Assembly (NCBI GenBank): GCA_009711705.1
Contig: VENG01000024.1
Coordinates: 62,001-126,000 of the forward strand
Direction of reading: 5' to 3'
Source of the DNA: Bacillota bacterium
GTDB taxonomy: Bacteria > Bacillota > Desulfotomaculia > Desulfotomaculales > VENG01
DNA length: 64,000 nt
Below the pieces are notes generated by a model, which made no database searches, was not told the DNA's origin, and saw only the letters and a program-made list of their open reading frames with translations. Positions 18,715 through 28,143 of this stretch are shown here, piece after piece; position 1 is the first letter of the stretch, and each line of letters opens with the position of its first letter. The translations under genes were made by a program, and so were the position numbers.

Positions 18715-18755
18715 GAGAGGTGATGGGCATCACTTTACACTGCCCACCATCTCTC
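18715..18755. other. 15-bp imperfect hairpin in the qmoB-qmoC gap
   Basis: GAGAGGTGATGGGCA pairs with TGCCCACCATCTCTC (13 Watson-Crick pairs, one G-T, one mismatch; 11-nt loop). It lies 24 bp after the qmoB stop and could be a processing or mRNA-stability element between the two cistrons. Confidence 0.55.
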
Positions 18756-18778
18756 ATTTACTAAAATTGCAATACTTC

Positions 18779-20992
18779 CTAGGCGAAATCTTTCATGGGG
18801 TTGGGACCAAGATCATCCAGCTCTTCAGCAAAGTCATCCAACATCTGTGGAATTTTATCAAAATCCATAATTGTGACTTGGCTCATACGTACGCGCTCTG
18901 ACTCCAGGCCCAACCTATCCAGAGTTTCCGAGACCTTGCTTAAACGATATTCGGCAAGTTCACTGCCCTTCATGAAGTGGCACTGATAATCATCACCGTG
19001 CTTACATCCCAGTAAGAATACACCGTCAAAACCACCGGACATAGCATCGTTTATCCAAATAAGGTTCAGTGAACCGAGACACCTGAGTGGGATAATCCTT
19101 ACCCAAGCATTGTAATTGAGCCTGTTAATTCCCACCATATCAAGGGCGGGAATAGCATCATTTTCACAAGCAAAAATTAGGATTCTCGGCTTCTCCTCGT
19201 CTTCCTCGGGCATCTCAATAGATTTAAGCATATTACCCACCATGGGAATATTGTAGTCCTTAAAGGAAATAATCCTTTCCGGACAAGCACCCATGCAAGT
19301 ACCACACCTTCTACACCTGGTAGGATTGGGAAGCGGGCTGGCCTTTTCGTCTTCATTGATTGCTCCGAAAGGACATTCTTCCGTACAGCGCTTACATTGG
19401 GTACAACGGTTCATGTAAAACTCGGGATAAGACATATCCCCTGATCTGGGGTGTACAGCCTTACCTTCAGACGTTGCTTCCGCACACTGAATAGCTTTTA
19501 GTGCTGCTCCAGTAGCGTCTTCTATGGTAGTAACCAGATCCATCGGCGCCCGGACACTACCGGCAGCATAAATACCGGTTCTGCGTGTTTCATAAGGGAA
19601 GCAAATATAATGTGAATCAGGGAAACCGTACTTCAATATAGGCAATTCCGGGCCTTGTCTGTATTCAAGGTTCAACAGATCAGCCTCAATGACGGGAGGC
19701 TGCGTGGGCTGCTCTTCCTCGGCATTCCCATCTTCATCTTCTTTAGGCTCTTCAACTACCTCACCCAGCGCAGTCGTCGGAACCATGCCGTTAGCCAATA
19801 CAATCAAATCAAATTCATCGGCCTCGGTCTTTTCACCCATGAGCACATCGTCCAGCGTAACCGCTAGCTTACCGTCACTTTCTGCTACATCATCTATCTG
19901 ATCGTATTTAACAAATATTACACCATTTTCCTGTGCACTCTTGTAAAAATGCTCATACTGACCAGTGGAACGAATGTCTTTATAAAAGACATAAGCAACA
20001 CCTTCAGGGTTAATTTCCTTATAGATCATTGACTGCTTCATGGACTCAACACAACATGCGGCAGAACAGTATGCCAGGTGCTCCTCATCTCTGGATCCAG
20101 CACACTGAATGAAACCAATCTTCTCCACACCTTTAAGCTGACCATTGGCAGCCATTTCTTCAAACATGGCCTGCGTAATAACCTTGTCTGACTTCCCGTA
20201 ACCAAGGTGCCCCAAATTATCGGCTTCATAGGGCTTGGCACCGGTGGCCAAAACAATTGATCCCACTCTTTCATTAATCTCACTGCCACCCTGGCTAATT
20301 GTAACATCAAACAACCCGGGGCCGTTAGCAGTATTCTTAACTTGGGAACCAGTATATACGGTTATATTAGCATTTTCTTCCACTTGCTTGATTAATTCGG
20401 GAATAAAATTATCTTGAAGTTCATTAAATGATCCCTTAATTGGGGCCATTTTATATAATTTAGCAGCCCATCCACCTAATGAGTCAGCCTTTTCAACTAA
20501 AATAGTTTTGTAACCGGCATTTGCTGATTCCAAGGCAGCTGTCATACCGCTCAGACCGCCACCAACAACCAATATAGTCTTAACAAGCTCCTCACCTTCA
20601 GGTGCATACGGTTCGGGGCTTTCCATCCGGGTAACTTTGGCCATACCCATGTGGATATAATCTTCCGCCATCATCTGGGTATCTTCTTCGCCGGCAGGCT
20701 GTGTCCAAATAACCTGCTCTCGCAGGTTTACCCTTTCAACAAGAACATCCTTACCAAAGTTAAATACATCGTAATTAACCCGGGAGGAACACCCGGCAAT
20801 AATAACAGCATTAATTTCGCCGGATTCTATATCTTGTTTGATTAATTGAACACCCTCTTCACCGCATAAGAACTCATGGTTCTTACAACATGCAGGTGAA
20901 TCTTCCTGACCTGCTTTAGCAAGGGCTTCAATGTCCAAAGCTTCAGCAATTCCACAACCGGTGCAAATATAAAATCCAACTTTTTTATCCAT
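18779..20992 (-). CDS. qmoB: QmoB: HdrA/MvhD-like flavin and Fe-S subunit
   Basis: 737 residues. An N-terminal HdrA-like region (residues 1-130, CTGCG, AGCSSR) is followed by a FAD-binding fold (TILVVGGGLSGMTAALESA), two [4Fe-4S] motifs (CTQCKRCTEECP, CRRCGTCMGACP), and a C-terminal MvhD-like domain (PRILIFACEND... LLGCKHGDDY). The protein is cytoplasmic and pairs with QmoA and QmoC in electron transfer to APS reductase. Its ATG overlaps the end of qmoA by 8 bp. A Glu/Asp-rich insert near residues 415-425 is unusual. Confidence 0.95.
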   Translation of the reverse strand: MDKKVGFYICTGCGIAEALDIEALAKAGQEDSPACCKNHEFLCGEEGVQLIKQDIESGEINAVIIAGCSSRVNYDVFNFGKDVLVERVNLREQVIWTQPAGEEDTQMMAEDYIHMGMAKVTRMESPEPYAPEGEELVKTILVVGGGLSGMTAALESANAGYKTILVEKADSLGGWAAKLYKMAPIKGSFNELQDNFIPELIKQVEENANITVYTGSQVKNTANGPGLFDVTISQGGSEINERVGSIVLATGAKPYEADNLGHLGYGKSDKVITQAMFEEMAANGQLKGVEKIGFIQCAGSRDEEHLAYCSAACCVESMKQSMIYKEINPEGVAYVFYKDIRSTGQYEHFYKSAQENGVIFVKYDQIDDVAESDGKLAVTLDDVLMGEKTEADEFDLIVLANGMVPTTALGEVVEEPKEDEDGNAEEEQPTQPPVIEADLLNLEYRQGPELPILKYGFPDSHYICFPYETRRTGIYAAGSVRAPMDLVTTIEDATGAALKAIQCAEATSEGKAVHPRSGDMSYPEFYMNRCTQCKRCTEECPFGAINEDEKASPLPNPTRCRRCGTCMGACPERIISFKDYNIPMVGNMLKSIEMPEEDEEKPRILIFACENDAIPALDMVGINRLNYNAWVRIIPLRCLGSLNLIWINDAMSGGFDGVFLLGCKHGDDYQCHFMKGSELAEYRLSKVSETLDRLGLESERVRMSQVTIMDFDKIPQMLDDFAEELDDLGPNPMKDFA

Positions 20993-22265
20993 TTTTCTGC
21001 CCCCTCACCGTGGATTGAATAGCTTTTAGTGTCGCAGCCGTGGCGTCCTGAACACATGCAGCTACGTCCATGGGACGCTTTACGCAACCGGCAGCATATA
21101 TTCCGGGCACTTGAGGATCAGAGGCAACAAATCCGTCTTGATCATAAGATACATCAGCTGGAATCTTGCAGTCCCTGGTGGTGGGGGCCATACCAGTAGC
21201 AAGAACAACCAAGTCATATTTCTCGTCTGTAATCTTACCTGCCGCTTGGTCTTCAGCATGGACAACTAATTGTTTTGTCTGGGGGTCTTCCTTAATATCC
21301 CCGGCCTTACCTTTAATCAGATTCAAACCGGTTTCTGCCTGCACTTTTGTATAGAAGTCTTCAAACTTACCACGGGCCCTGATATCAATAAAGTACACGG
21401 ATATTTTAGCATCGGGATACTGCTCTCGCACATAAGTAGCCTGCTTCAACGAAGCAAGGCAACACACCGATGAGCAGCAGTTCAAATGATTTTCATCTCT
21501 CGAACCGGCACACTGGATAAAGGCAATGCTATTAACTTCTTTACCATCGGAAGGGCGAACGATTTTACCCTCAGTAGGACCGTTGGCAGAAGCCATCCGT
21601 TCCATGATAACGTTAGTAATGACGTTTTCAGACTGTCCAAACCCATAATAGCTGATTTTCTTAGCATCATAAGGATCCCAGCCTGCAGCCCATACAACTG
21701 CACCTACATTAAACGTGGTATTTTTAGCTTCCATATTTAAATCAATAGCACCATATGGGCAAGCCTCCACGCATTTTCCACATTCACTTCCCTGACAGGC
21801 GTCACAGTCGATGACATACCTCATAGGAAAAGCGAACTGGTGCGGCAAGTAAATAGCTTTGGTTTTATTCATGCCGTAATTAAAGGCATTGTCCCGCTCT
21901 GCAGGGCATACCTCAACACATTTATTGCATCCGGTACATTTCTCATTAACATACCTTGGATTACTCTTTACTGTGACGTCAAAGTTTCCTGCTTCCCCGG
22001 CTATATTCTCTACTACCGAATCGGTAATGAATCTAATTTTAGGATTATTTTTAATCCTTTGGAAGTTTATCTCCAAACCACAGTTGGGAGGACAAAGTTT
22101 AGGGAAATACTGGTTTAATTGCGCTACTCTACCACCTAAGTAGGGACTCTTCTCAACTAAAAAGACTTCATAGCCTACTTCAGCGGCCTCTACAGCAGCA
22201 GTTAGCCCACTAATTCCCCCACCAACAACCAATATACTCTTATTTGCCAATTCTATCACCCACAT
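20985..22265 (-). CDS. qmoA: QmoA: HdrA-like flavoprotein subunit
   Basis: About 426 residues. FAD-binding motif SILVVGGGISGLTAAVEAAE near the N-terminus, a ferredoxin-like segment with CTGCNKCVEVCP and CDACQGSECGKCVEACP, and the HdrA-type CAGSRDENHLNCCSSVCC motif. Start is uncertain: ATG at 22265 or a GTG/TTG a few codons later; the frame is open further upstream without support. It overlaps qmoB by 8 bp and follows aprA after a 277-bp gap with a strong hairpin. Confidence 0.94.
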   Translation of the reverse strand: MWVIELANKSILVVGGGISGLTAAVEAAEVGYEVFLVEKSPYLGGRVAQLNQYFPKLCPPNCGLEINFQRIKNNPKIRFITDSVVENIAGEAGNFDVTVKSNPRYVNEKCTGCNKCVEVCPAERDNAFNYGMNKTKAIYLPHQFAFPMRYVIDCDACQGSECGKCVEACPYGAIDLNMEAKNTTFNVGAVVWAAGWDPYDAKKISYYGFGQSENVITNVIMERMASANGPTEGKIVRPSDGKEVNSIAFIQCAGSRDENHLNCCSSVCCLASLKQATYVREQYPDAKISVYFIDIRARGKFEDFYTKVQAETGLNLIKGKAGDIKEDPQTKQLVVHAEDQAAGKITDEKYDLVVLATGMAPTTRDCKIPADVSYDQDGFVASDPQVPGIYAAGCVKRPMDVAACVQDATAATLKAIQSTVRGQKNG

Positions 22266-22491
22266 TTCAATGTCTTTGAGTGTTGCTGTTAACCGGGAAG
22301 GTTTTCTCAAGGCTAACTCAAAATCCGTAAATTTTACGTAAATTTGAGACAGATTAACATATCCACCGAAAAACCAAAAAGCCCAGGCTGCCAAAGCAGG
22401 ACCTGGATTTAACGGCTCATCATTACAAAGTTTTCATCCAGCTCCCACGAAAATTTGTAGCCATTGCCTTCAGCCAACCTATGTTAAATAC

Positions 22492-22519
22492 GGGCCCGTG
22501 GCCAAACGGCCACGGGCCC
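22492..22519. terminator. Very stable 12-bp hairpin between aprA and qmoA
   Basis: GGGCCCGTGGCC, loop AAAC, GGCCACGGGCCC: a perfect GC-rich stem 24 bp after the aprA stop. Only a weak T tract follows on the minus strand (GTATTTAAC), so partial termination or mRNA stabilisation is likely. Confidence 0.7.
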
Positions 22520-22542
22520 TATTTCGCTGTATAAAAACTATA

Positions 22543-24423
22543 CTACTTCAGAAGGTCGATAACCGGCCTATCAATGATTTCCCACTCATTGCTGCTAGGA
22601 TCCCACTTGATGTTGACGAACTTCTTCCAGTTATCTTCATCGATGGTGGGGTAGTCAGCCCTGAAGTAATAACCAGGCCATCTGGTTTCCTTACGTGCCA
22701 AGATGGTACGGGTATGGGATTCAGCCTGCCACATTCTGTGGATGTTCTCCCAGCACCTCATGAGCTCGTGCAGGTTACGTGCGCCCAACTTCTCAGAGTC
22801 TTCTTTCATCATTTCCAGAAGCTCCATAGCTCTGTTCAACTTCGATTCGTTGGTAGTGAAGTTAGAGGATACACCGCCTACGTATTCATCCATGCACTTC
22901 TGGATCCTGAACATGAACATCTTCGGCAGAATGTAATTCGGGTTAATTTCCGGATCAGTGGTGAAGTCTTTGTGCTCTTCGAAGAGATTCATGGGCCTAA
23001 AGGTCAGCTCTTTAAGCTCTTCTACTTTGGCAGCATCAACATTAGGCTGATCGTTATTCTCAACAATGAAGCGAATTGCGGCCTTAGCAGCAATACGACC
23101 TTCGGTGCAGGAACCGGAGGAGAACTTGTGAGCAGATGCGCCGGAGGCGTCACCGACTGCAAACAGACCCTTAATGGTAGTCATGTTGGCATAGCCCCAG
23201 TTGTACTCTGCCGGAGCAATATCTTCCGGACCGCTTACCCAAGCGCCGGTAGCACCGGAGTGTGAACCGATGAAGTAAGGTTCAGCAGCGCAGATCTCGG
23301 ATGACTTTTTCTCTGGCTCGGTGTTGGTAGCTGCCCACAGCAGAGCCTGTGCAATAGTCATATCCAAGAAGTCTTCCCATGCTTCACTTTCCAGTTCCTT
23401 CATCTTCTTCTTGAAGGCTTTCTGATCATCTTTATATGCATCAGCAATCTTTTGGATGGCTTCTTCAGTCCTCATGTACAGAGGGCCTTTACCTTCGGAT
23501 TCATCCAGCATGCCGAGCCAGTTACGCAGGTTAGCAGGGATAGGCTTGACCTGACCATAGGGGCCCCACTTCTTAAGCTCATCTTTACGCTCTACCATGT
23601 ACTCGCCGCCGAATGCGTTGGTTGCCCTGGACTTAAAGAGCAGGAACCAAGCGCCAACCGGGCCGTAAGCATCCTTAAAGCGAACAGGGATGAACCTTAC
23701 TTCCTGACAGGTCATTTCAGCGCCGGCCCTCAATGTGAAGTAAGCACTGGAACCTGTGCTGAAGGGAGGATACCAGGAACGTCCAAGACCTTCACCAGTG
23801 GAGCGGGGCTTAAATACGCCAACTGCGCCGCCCATGCAGGTCATAACAGCCTTAGCCTTGAATACATAGAATTTCTCTTCACGAACGCTGAAGCCTACAG
23901 CACCGGCAACTCTGTCGCCATCCATCAGAGGCTCAATAATGAATACACGCTCGTAAATGTTATCCATACCAAGGGCATTCTTTGCAGCTTCAGCAACGAT
24001 AACCTTGTATGATTCACCGTTGATCATAATCTGCCAACGACCTTCATTTACATAGTCGCCGTTTTCATCTTTCCAAATGGGAAGGCCCCACTTTTCAAAC
24101 AGGTGCACTGTACCGTCAACGTGACGGGCAATGTTATATACCAAGTCGTCGCGAGCAATACCCATCATGTCTTGCTTTACATAGTCTACATACTGCTCAA
24201 CAGTATTTTTACCTTTACCTACACCCAGGTATTGGTTGATAGCGGACAGACCCATGGCAACAGCACCACTGCGGTCCATAGCAGCCTTGTCAACCAGGGT
24301 TACCTTTAGGCCGTTCTTCTTGGCCCAGTAGGATGCTTCAACGGCAGCACCACAAGCGGACATGCCGCCACCAACTAGCAAAAGATCAGTTGTAACTTCT
24401 ACGGTTTCAACATTAATTGGCAT
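22543..24423 (-). CDS. aprA: Adenylylsulfate (APS) reductase alpha subunit
   Basis: 626 residues. FAD-binding subunit that reduces APS to sulfite and AMP. Visible are the dinucleotide motif LLLVGGGMSACGAAVEASYW at residues about 12-31, the flavin/substrate motifs EKWGLPIW, CMGGAVGVFKPRSTGEGLGR and GDASGASAHKFSSGSCTEGR. The ATG at 24423 follows GGAGGAGG and is preferred to an ATG eight codons upstream. It lies 54 bp after aprB. Strong codon bias and ribosome site indicate high expression. Confidence 0.97.
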   Translation of the reverse strand: MPINVETVEVTTDLLLVGGGMSACGAAVEASYWAKKNGLKVTLVDKAAMDRSGAVAMGLSAINQYLGVGKGKNTVEQYVDYVKQDMMGIARDDLVYNIARHVDGTVHLFEKWGLPIWKDENGDYVNEGRWQIMINGESYKVIVAEAAKNALGMDNIYERVFIIEPLMDGDRVAGAVGFSVREEKFYVFKAKAVMTCMGGAVGVFKPRSTGEGLGRSWYPPFSTGSSAYFTLRAGAEMTCQEVRFIPVRFKDAYGPVGAWFLLFKSRATNAFGGEYMVERKDELKKWGPYGQVKPIPANLRNWLGMLDESEGKGPLYMRTEEAIQKIADAYKDDQKAFKKKMKELESEAWEDFLDMTIAQALLWAATNTEPEKKSSEICAAEPYFIGSHSGATGAWVSGPEDIAPAEYNWGYANMTTIKGLFAVGDASGASAHKFSSGSCTEGRIAAKAAIRFIVENNDQPNVDAAKVEELKELTFRPMNLFEEHKDFTTDPEINPNYILPKMFMFRIQKCMDEYVGGVSSNFTTNESKLNRAMELLEMMKEDSEKLGARNLHELMRCWENIHRMWQAESHTRTILARKETRWPGYYFRADYPTIDEDNWKKFVNIKWDPSSNEWEIIDRPVIDLLK

Positions 24424-24477
24424 AGAATTAACCTCCTCCGTGGTCATTATTTAGCGTTTTAACCCTCTCAAGATTTA

Positions 24478-24918
24478 TTACTTGGGAGTGGGAACTTCGT
24501 CTAACAAGAGTGATGCAGGCTCGGTGAACAGAGCAGGGCTCTTGAGGTCATCCTGGTCAGCGGGGAATCCGCCGTCCGGCACAGCAGAACCTTCTTCAGT
24601 GGTACGGATGGGGAACTTAAACCGCTTGATCATACCGTTACGGAACCGAATGGTCCACATAATGTTGTCAGAACCTCTCAGAGGAGTACAGGTAGCGCCC
24701 ATAGGTACAAAGTCAGCATATCCGCGTAGGTCCATTGCCTGTTGCGCACAAGCCTTAGCACAGCAGAGACACTCCCAGCAGTACTCGGGGTGACGGTTGT
24801 AAGCCTTCATTTTCTCCTTGTCCAAGACCATCAGGTCGTTGGGGCAAGCATGCATGCAAGCAGTCTTATCCTGACCCTTGCAGCCATCACACTTTTCAGT
24901 CATTACAAAAGTTGGCAT
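24478..24918 (-). CDS. aprB: APS reductase beta subunit (ferredoxin-like)
   Basis: 146 residues with two [4Fe-4S] clusters: CDGCKGQDKTACMHACP and CWECLCCAKACAQQAMD. It carries electrons from the Qmo complex to the AprA flavin. The C-terminal tail of about 50 residues wraps AprA in known structures. ACAGGAGG precedes the ATG. First gene of the aprBA pair, 470 bp after sat, with a possible leader peptide in the gap. Confidence 0.97.
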   Translation of the reverse strand: MPTFVMTEKCDGCKGQDKTACMHACPNDLMVLDKEKMKAYNRHPEYCWECLCCAKACAQQAMDLRGYADFVPMGATCTPLRGSDNIMWTIRFRNGMIKRFKFPIRTTEEGSAVPDGGFPADQDDLKSPALFTEPASLLLDEVPTPK

Positions 24919-24993
24919 AATTACTAACCTCCTGTTCCCTTTTTTTAGGAATTAATAGGATTTGAGTGGCTAATTGGTGAGCATAATGGTGAA

Positions 24994-25020
24994 CTAAAAT
25001 AACATCACCAAGTTTTCCAT
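24994..25020 (-). promoter_or_regulatory. Possible 8-residue leader ORF upstream of aprB
   Basis: ATG GAA AAC TTG GTG ATG TTA TTT TAG, preceded by the very strong site GGAGGAGGTGG and ending 75 bp before aprB. The peptide MENLVMLF has no obvious regulatory amino acid run. It may be a leader, or the site may be chance. Confidence 0.3.
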
Positions 25021-25347
25021 AACCACCTCCTCCAAAAAATCTTAACATTGCACGACTGCCAATAATACTACTTTGCCTCACCTGCATATGACAGTTCTAG
25101 TGCAAAAATTCTTCAGAATTTACTTTGCTGACCAACTTTCTTTTATTTCTGTCAACTAGCTGATATTTATCCACCTTTATGTTTGGTAACATTCATCTAA
25201 AGTCACTCGACAATTCTCGACAAAATGAATGAATCCAGATTTTAAAATAACATGCTTAGTTAACAGTTTGTATCCAGTTGCACAAGCTCTATTTATTGTT
25301 TCGACGTTGGTAAATCAAATCCTTCTTGTTATAAAAAATTTTGTTTA

Positions 25348-25378
25348 ACTGGATGCCACCCGAATGGGAGCATCCAGT
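25348..25378 (-). terminator. Terminator after sat
   Basis: ACTGGATGC/GCATCCAGT stem followed on the minus strand by AACAAAATTTTTT. It separates sat from aprBA, so aprBA probably has its own promoter in the 470-bp gap. Confidence 0.75.
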
Positions 25379-25388
25379 GTTCTTACAG

Positions 25389-26627
25389 CTACTTCTTTGT
25401 AGCAGGAATATCTTCGAATGCGCCTTTCTTAATTTCCACTTTTTCAGCAGTTTTATAGTATTCTTTCAGTATTTCAAGAACTTCTGGACGGCTAAACTTG
25501 GGATTAATATCCCCACCCTCTTGCATTGTGCGGCGGAACTTAGTGCCACTAACCACTACGCGGTCTTCTGCGTCGTGGGGGCATGTACGCTGACTGGCCA
25601 TACTTTCGCACTTGTGGCAGTAGAATGTCCAGGCAATTTTCATGCACTTCAGTTCCAGAGCGCCATCCCAAAGCTTGTCAAATATATCTTGAGCATCAAA
25701 TGCTCCATAGTAATCGCCAACACCGGCGTGGTCACGACCTACGATCAGGTAACTACATCCCCAGTTCTGGCGGAATACGGCGTGCAACAGTGCTTCCCTA
25801 GGACCGCCATAACGCATTTCCATCGGGTATACACCAACAGCCATGTTCTCTTTCGGGAAATAATTTTCAGCTAAAACTTCGTAGCACTTAACGCGGGTTT
25901 CACCGGGAATATCACCAGGCTTCAAGGCACCAACAATGGCGTGGATAAAAGCACCGTCTACAGCTCCGCCATCCAGCGCAAACTTAACCAAGTATTCATG
26001 GGAACGGTGCATAGGGTTACGGGTTTGGAAAGCAACTACATTAGACCAACCCTTTGATTCGAAAAGCTTACGTGCCTGCTCAGGATACAGGTAATAATCA
26101 GGATACTTTTCAGGATATTTGCCTTCATTAAGTACCTTAACAGGTCCGCCTAGATTAAATTCGCCTTGCTCCATTACACTGGCAACACCGGGGTGACCTT
26201 CGGCATCCAGAGTAGTGAATACCTCGCGGCACTGGGCTTCCTTGTCATAAGTGTAGATTTCTTCTACGTTCATGGTGGCGTAAAGCTCATCAGTGGCCCT
26301 GTCAATCAAAGCTACTTCCACGCCTTCTTTAAGATCAAGAGCCTCTTTTTCTTCCTTGGTAATGGAAAGAGTAACAGGCATGGGCCACATTGTGCCATCG
26401 GTGAGTTTCATGTCAAAAACAGAACCGGTAAAATCTTTTTCCTTCATAAAACCATCCAGCGGTGTGAAAGCGCCGATACCCAACATTAGGATATCTGAAG
26501 TTTCACGGGAACTCATGTACACCTTCGGCAGTCCTTCTGCCTTTTTGATTTCAGCTTCTCTTTCTCCGCCATAAAGCAACAGAGGCTTAAGCTTTCCCTC
26601 AGGACCATGTGGTTTCGGTAGTGCCAT
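25389..26627 (-). CDS. sat: Sulfate adenylyltransferase (ATP sulfurylase)
   Basis: 412 residues. Makes APS and pyrophosphate from sulfate and ATP, the first step of sulfate reduction. Motifs: QTRNPMHRSHEYL (ATP/sulfate site), GRDHAG, and the C-terminal zinc-site-like FYCHKCESMASQRTCPH. No APS kinase domain is attached, as expected for dissimilatory enzymes. ATG with CAGGAGGGG upstream. It heads the block sat-aprBA-qmoABC. Confidence 0.97.
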   Translation of the reverse strand: MALPKPHGPEGKLKPLLLYGGEREAEIKKAEGLPKVYMSSRETSDILMLGIGAFTPLDGFMKEKDFTGSVFDMKLTDGTMWPMPVTLSITKEEKEALDLKEGVEVALIDRATDELYATMNVEEIYTYDKEAQCREVFTTLDAEGHPGVASVMEQGEFNLGGPVKVLNEGKYPEKYPDYYLYPEQARKLFESKGWSNVVAFQTRNPMHRSHEYLVKFALDGGAVDGAFIHAIVGALKPGDIPGETRVKCYEVLAENYFPKENMAVGVYPMEMRYGGPREALLHAVFRQNWGCSYLIVGRDHAGVGDYYGAFDAQDIFDKLWDGALELKCMKIAWTFYCHKCESMASQRTCPHDAEDRVVVSGTKFRRTMQEGGDINPKFSRPEVLEILKEYYKTAEKVEIKKGAFEDIPATKK

Positions 26628-27128
26628 AAAAAATTCCCCTCCTGTTTTTTATTTATTTATTTATTATTTGTAACTTGTGTCTCGAGGAACGAAGAGCCTC
26701 AGACCAGACTCATTCAGAATCTTCCCCGCAACACTTCCCCATTGTGAACCTTAGCACTAATTTTTGCTAAACTATAAGTTATAAGTACCAATCATGCCCA
26801 CTTAAAGCATAAGCACGATTAATAACTTGCTTTAGTATAACTTATTCTACATTTTTTCTAAAACACCTTCCCGTAACAGAAAGTATTTTTTTCTCATCCT
26901 CTCTTGTGAACACAAGCACTTAAAGCTTCCATAAAAAACCGCATAAAACCAGCATATACGGTCGTTAAACTTTATTTTCAATCAATTAGCCAACTACAAC
27001 AAATATAGCATGAATTTCCCCTTCTGGCAAGTACTATTATGTACAAACACCACCATTATCGCAAAAGCCCCCTTAAACTTATTTAAGGAAGGCTTTTGCT
27101 TTTTATCGTGCTTCTTTTTAGACCAAAC
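26628..27128. promoter_or_regulatory. Upstream region of sat
   Basis: About 500 bp without a gene. It must hold the sat promoter, not identified precisely. Near its right end GCAAAAGCC/GGCTTTTGC (27060-27101) forms a hairpin with TTTTTAT on the plus strand, the likely boundary with the next minus-strand gene. Confidence 0.5.
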
Positions 27129-27908
27129 TTAAAATTTGAAGCCTTTATATTTTTCAGTATAATTACTAAGCACTTCACTGCTCCCCTTCTCCAAATATTC
27201 TTTCATGACCTTCGGTCGTCTCAGCCTAGCGCCTTCCGGCAAAACAGACAAAGCAAGGTGAGTTGCCATAGGCACAAAGGTGTAATGCTCATCAATTACT
27301 TGCTGAGGCATAATCTTTGCTTCTAAATTTTCAATATTAGTAGCCATATCTTGTATCAAATCTATAGCGACTTTCTTCTTGCCGCCGTTAGTAGGGCGAA
27401 CTTGGTCACAGTACTGTAATTCGAATTCTACTACTTCCCGGGGAAGTTCGATGCTGTATTTCTGCCGGTATTTTTCGGCCACGGTATCTAGTTGCCGCCT
27501 CGAACCCAAGTGAGAATCTTTCTCACTTAAAAGACCGAACATCCTACAGCTTAAAGGCCTTACAGGATAAACCAAGCAGTTGTTAGATTGATCCAAAAAC
27601 GGACATTTCACATTTATATCAACTAATTCGAGGAAAAAATAACGTACAACTTTTTCCATTATTTCCGGCTGTGAATCCGCAAGATTATCCCGTATATATT
27701 TAAACATATTTAAAAACTCTATCAAGTAACCCGGCGGGGGTACAGTACAGCATGTTGCACACTGATCGCAAGTGGTCTCCGGCAAACGGCTATAAGTGCT
27801 TTCCAACTCACTTAAAAGGCCTTCTTTTTCCGCGTAGCTTAATGTAGGGTATAGCTTTGATAAAGCCAGCATTAATTTCATCATTCCCTTCTTAGAATAT
27901 TGCTGCAC
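27129..27908 (-). CDS. YkgJ-family cysteine-cluster protein
   Basis: Up to 259 residues. The N-terminal motif CDQCATCC fits the zinc- or iron-chelating YkgJ family; further cysteines follow in CPFLDQSNNCLVYPVRPLSCRMFG, a typical second half of the cluster. No membrane helix. The start is uncertain: GTG at 27908, or ATGs at 27884/27881 with AAGAAGGG close by. Function in this family is unknown; the position between sat and dsrC hints at a redox or metal role only. Confidence 0.8.
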   Translation of the reverse strand: MQQYSKKGMMKLMLALSKLYPTLSYAEKEGLLSELESTYSRLPETTCDQCATCCTVPPPGYLIEFLNMFKYIRDNLADSQPEIMEKVVRYFFLELVDINVKCPFLDQSNNCLVYPVRPLSCRMFGLLSEKDSHLGSRRQLDTVAEKYRQKYSIELPREVVEFELQYCDQVRPTNGGKKKVAIDLIQDMATNIENLEAKIMPQQVIDEHYTFVPMATHLALSVLPEGARLRRPKVMKEYLEKGSSEVLSNYTEKYKGFKF

Positions 27909-28006
27909 ATAAAGTTTTCTAATATAGCAAATTTGCTGGTCTAATCATTATTATACATCTATTAGCTAAATCCTGCCCATTTAACCACTCAATTTCTGCA
28001 AAAAAA

Positions 28007-28032
28007 AATAAGGTTCATATAAAAACCTTATT
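28007..28032 (-). terminator. Terminator of the NifX-like gene
   Basis: AATAAGGTT/AACCTTATT stem followed by eight T on the minus strand. Confidence 0.8.
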
Positions 28033-28048
28033 TTAAAAGTTTATCTGA

Positions 28049-28116
28049 TTTTATGACTCCCACTTCCCACCTGAAGCCTGGATGTTCAGCTTTAGCTGAA
28101 CGAGTTCATTCTATTT
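28049..28116 (-). repeat. Solo IS200/IS605-like end relic
   Basis: On the minus strand it reads GAACTCGTTCAGCTAAAGC, TGAACATCCAGGCTTCAGG, then TGGGAAGTGGGAGTC. The first part matches 43943-43969 with one difference, and the GTGGGAGTC end recurs at 44071 and 63565. It carries no gene and lies between the NifX-like gene and its terminator. Confidence 0.55.
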
Positions 28117-28143
28117 CGACCTCACCTTATGACTGCACCCATT

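Noticed and set aside
22498..23265. A 255-codon open frame antisense to aprA
   Set aside because: Sits fully inside a certain gene with high codon bias, has no ribosome site and no recognisable protein; it is a shadow frame.
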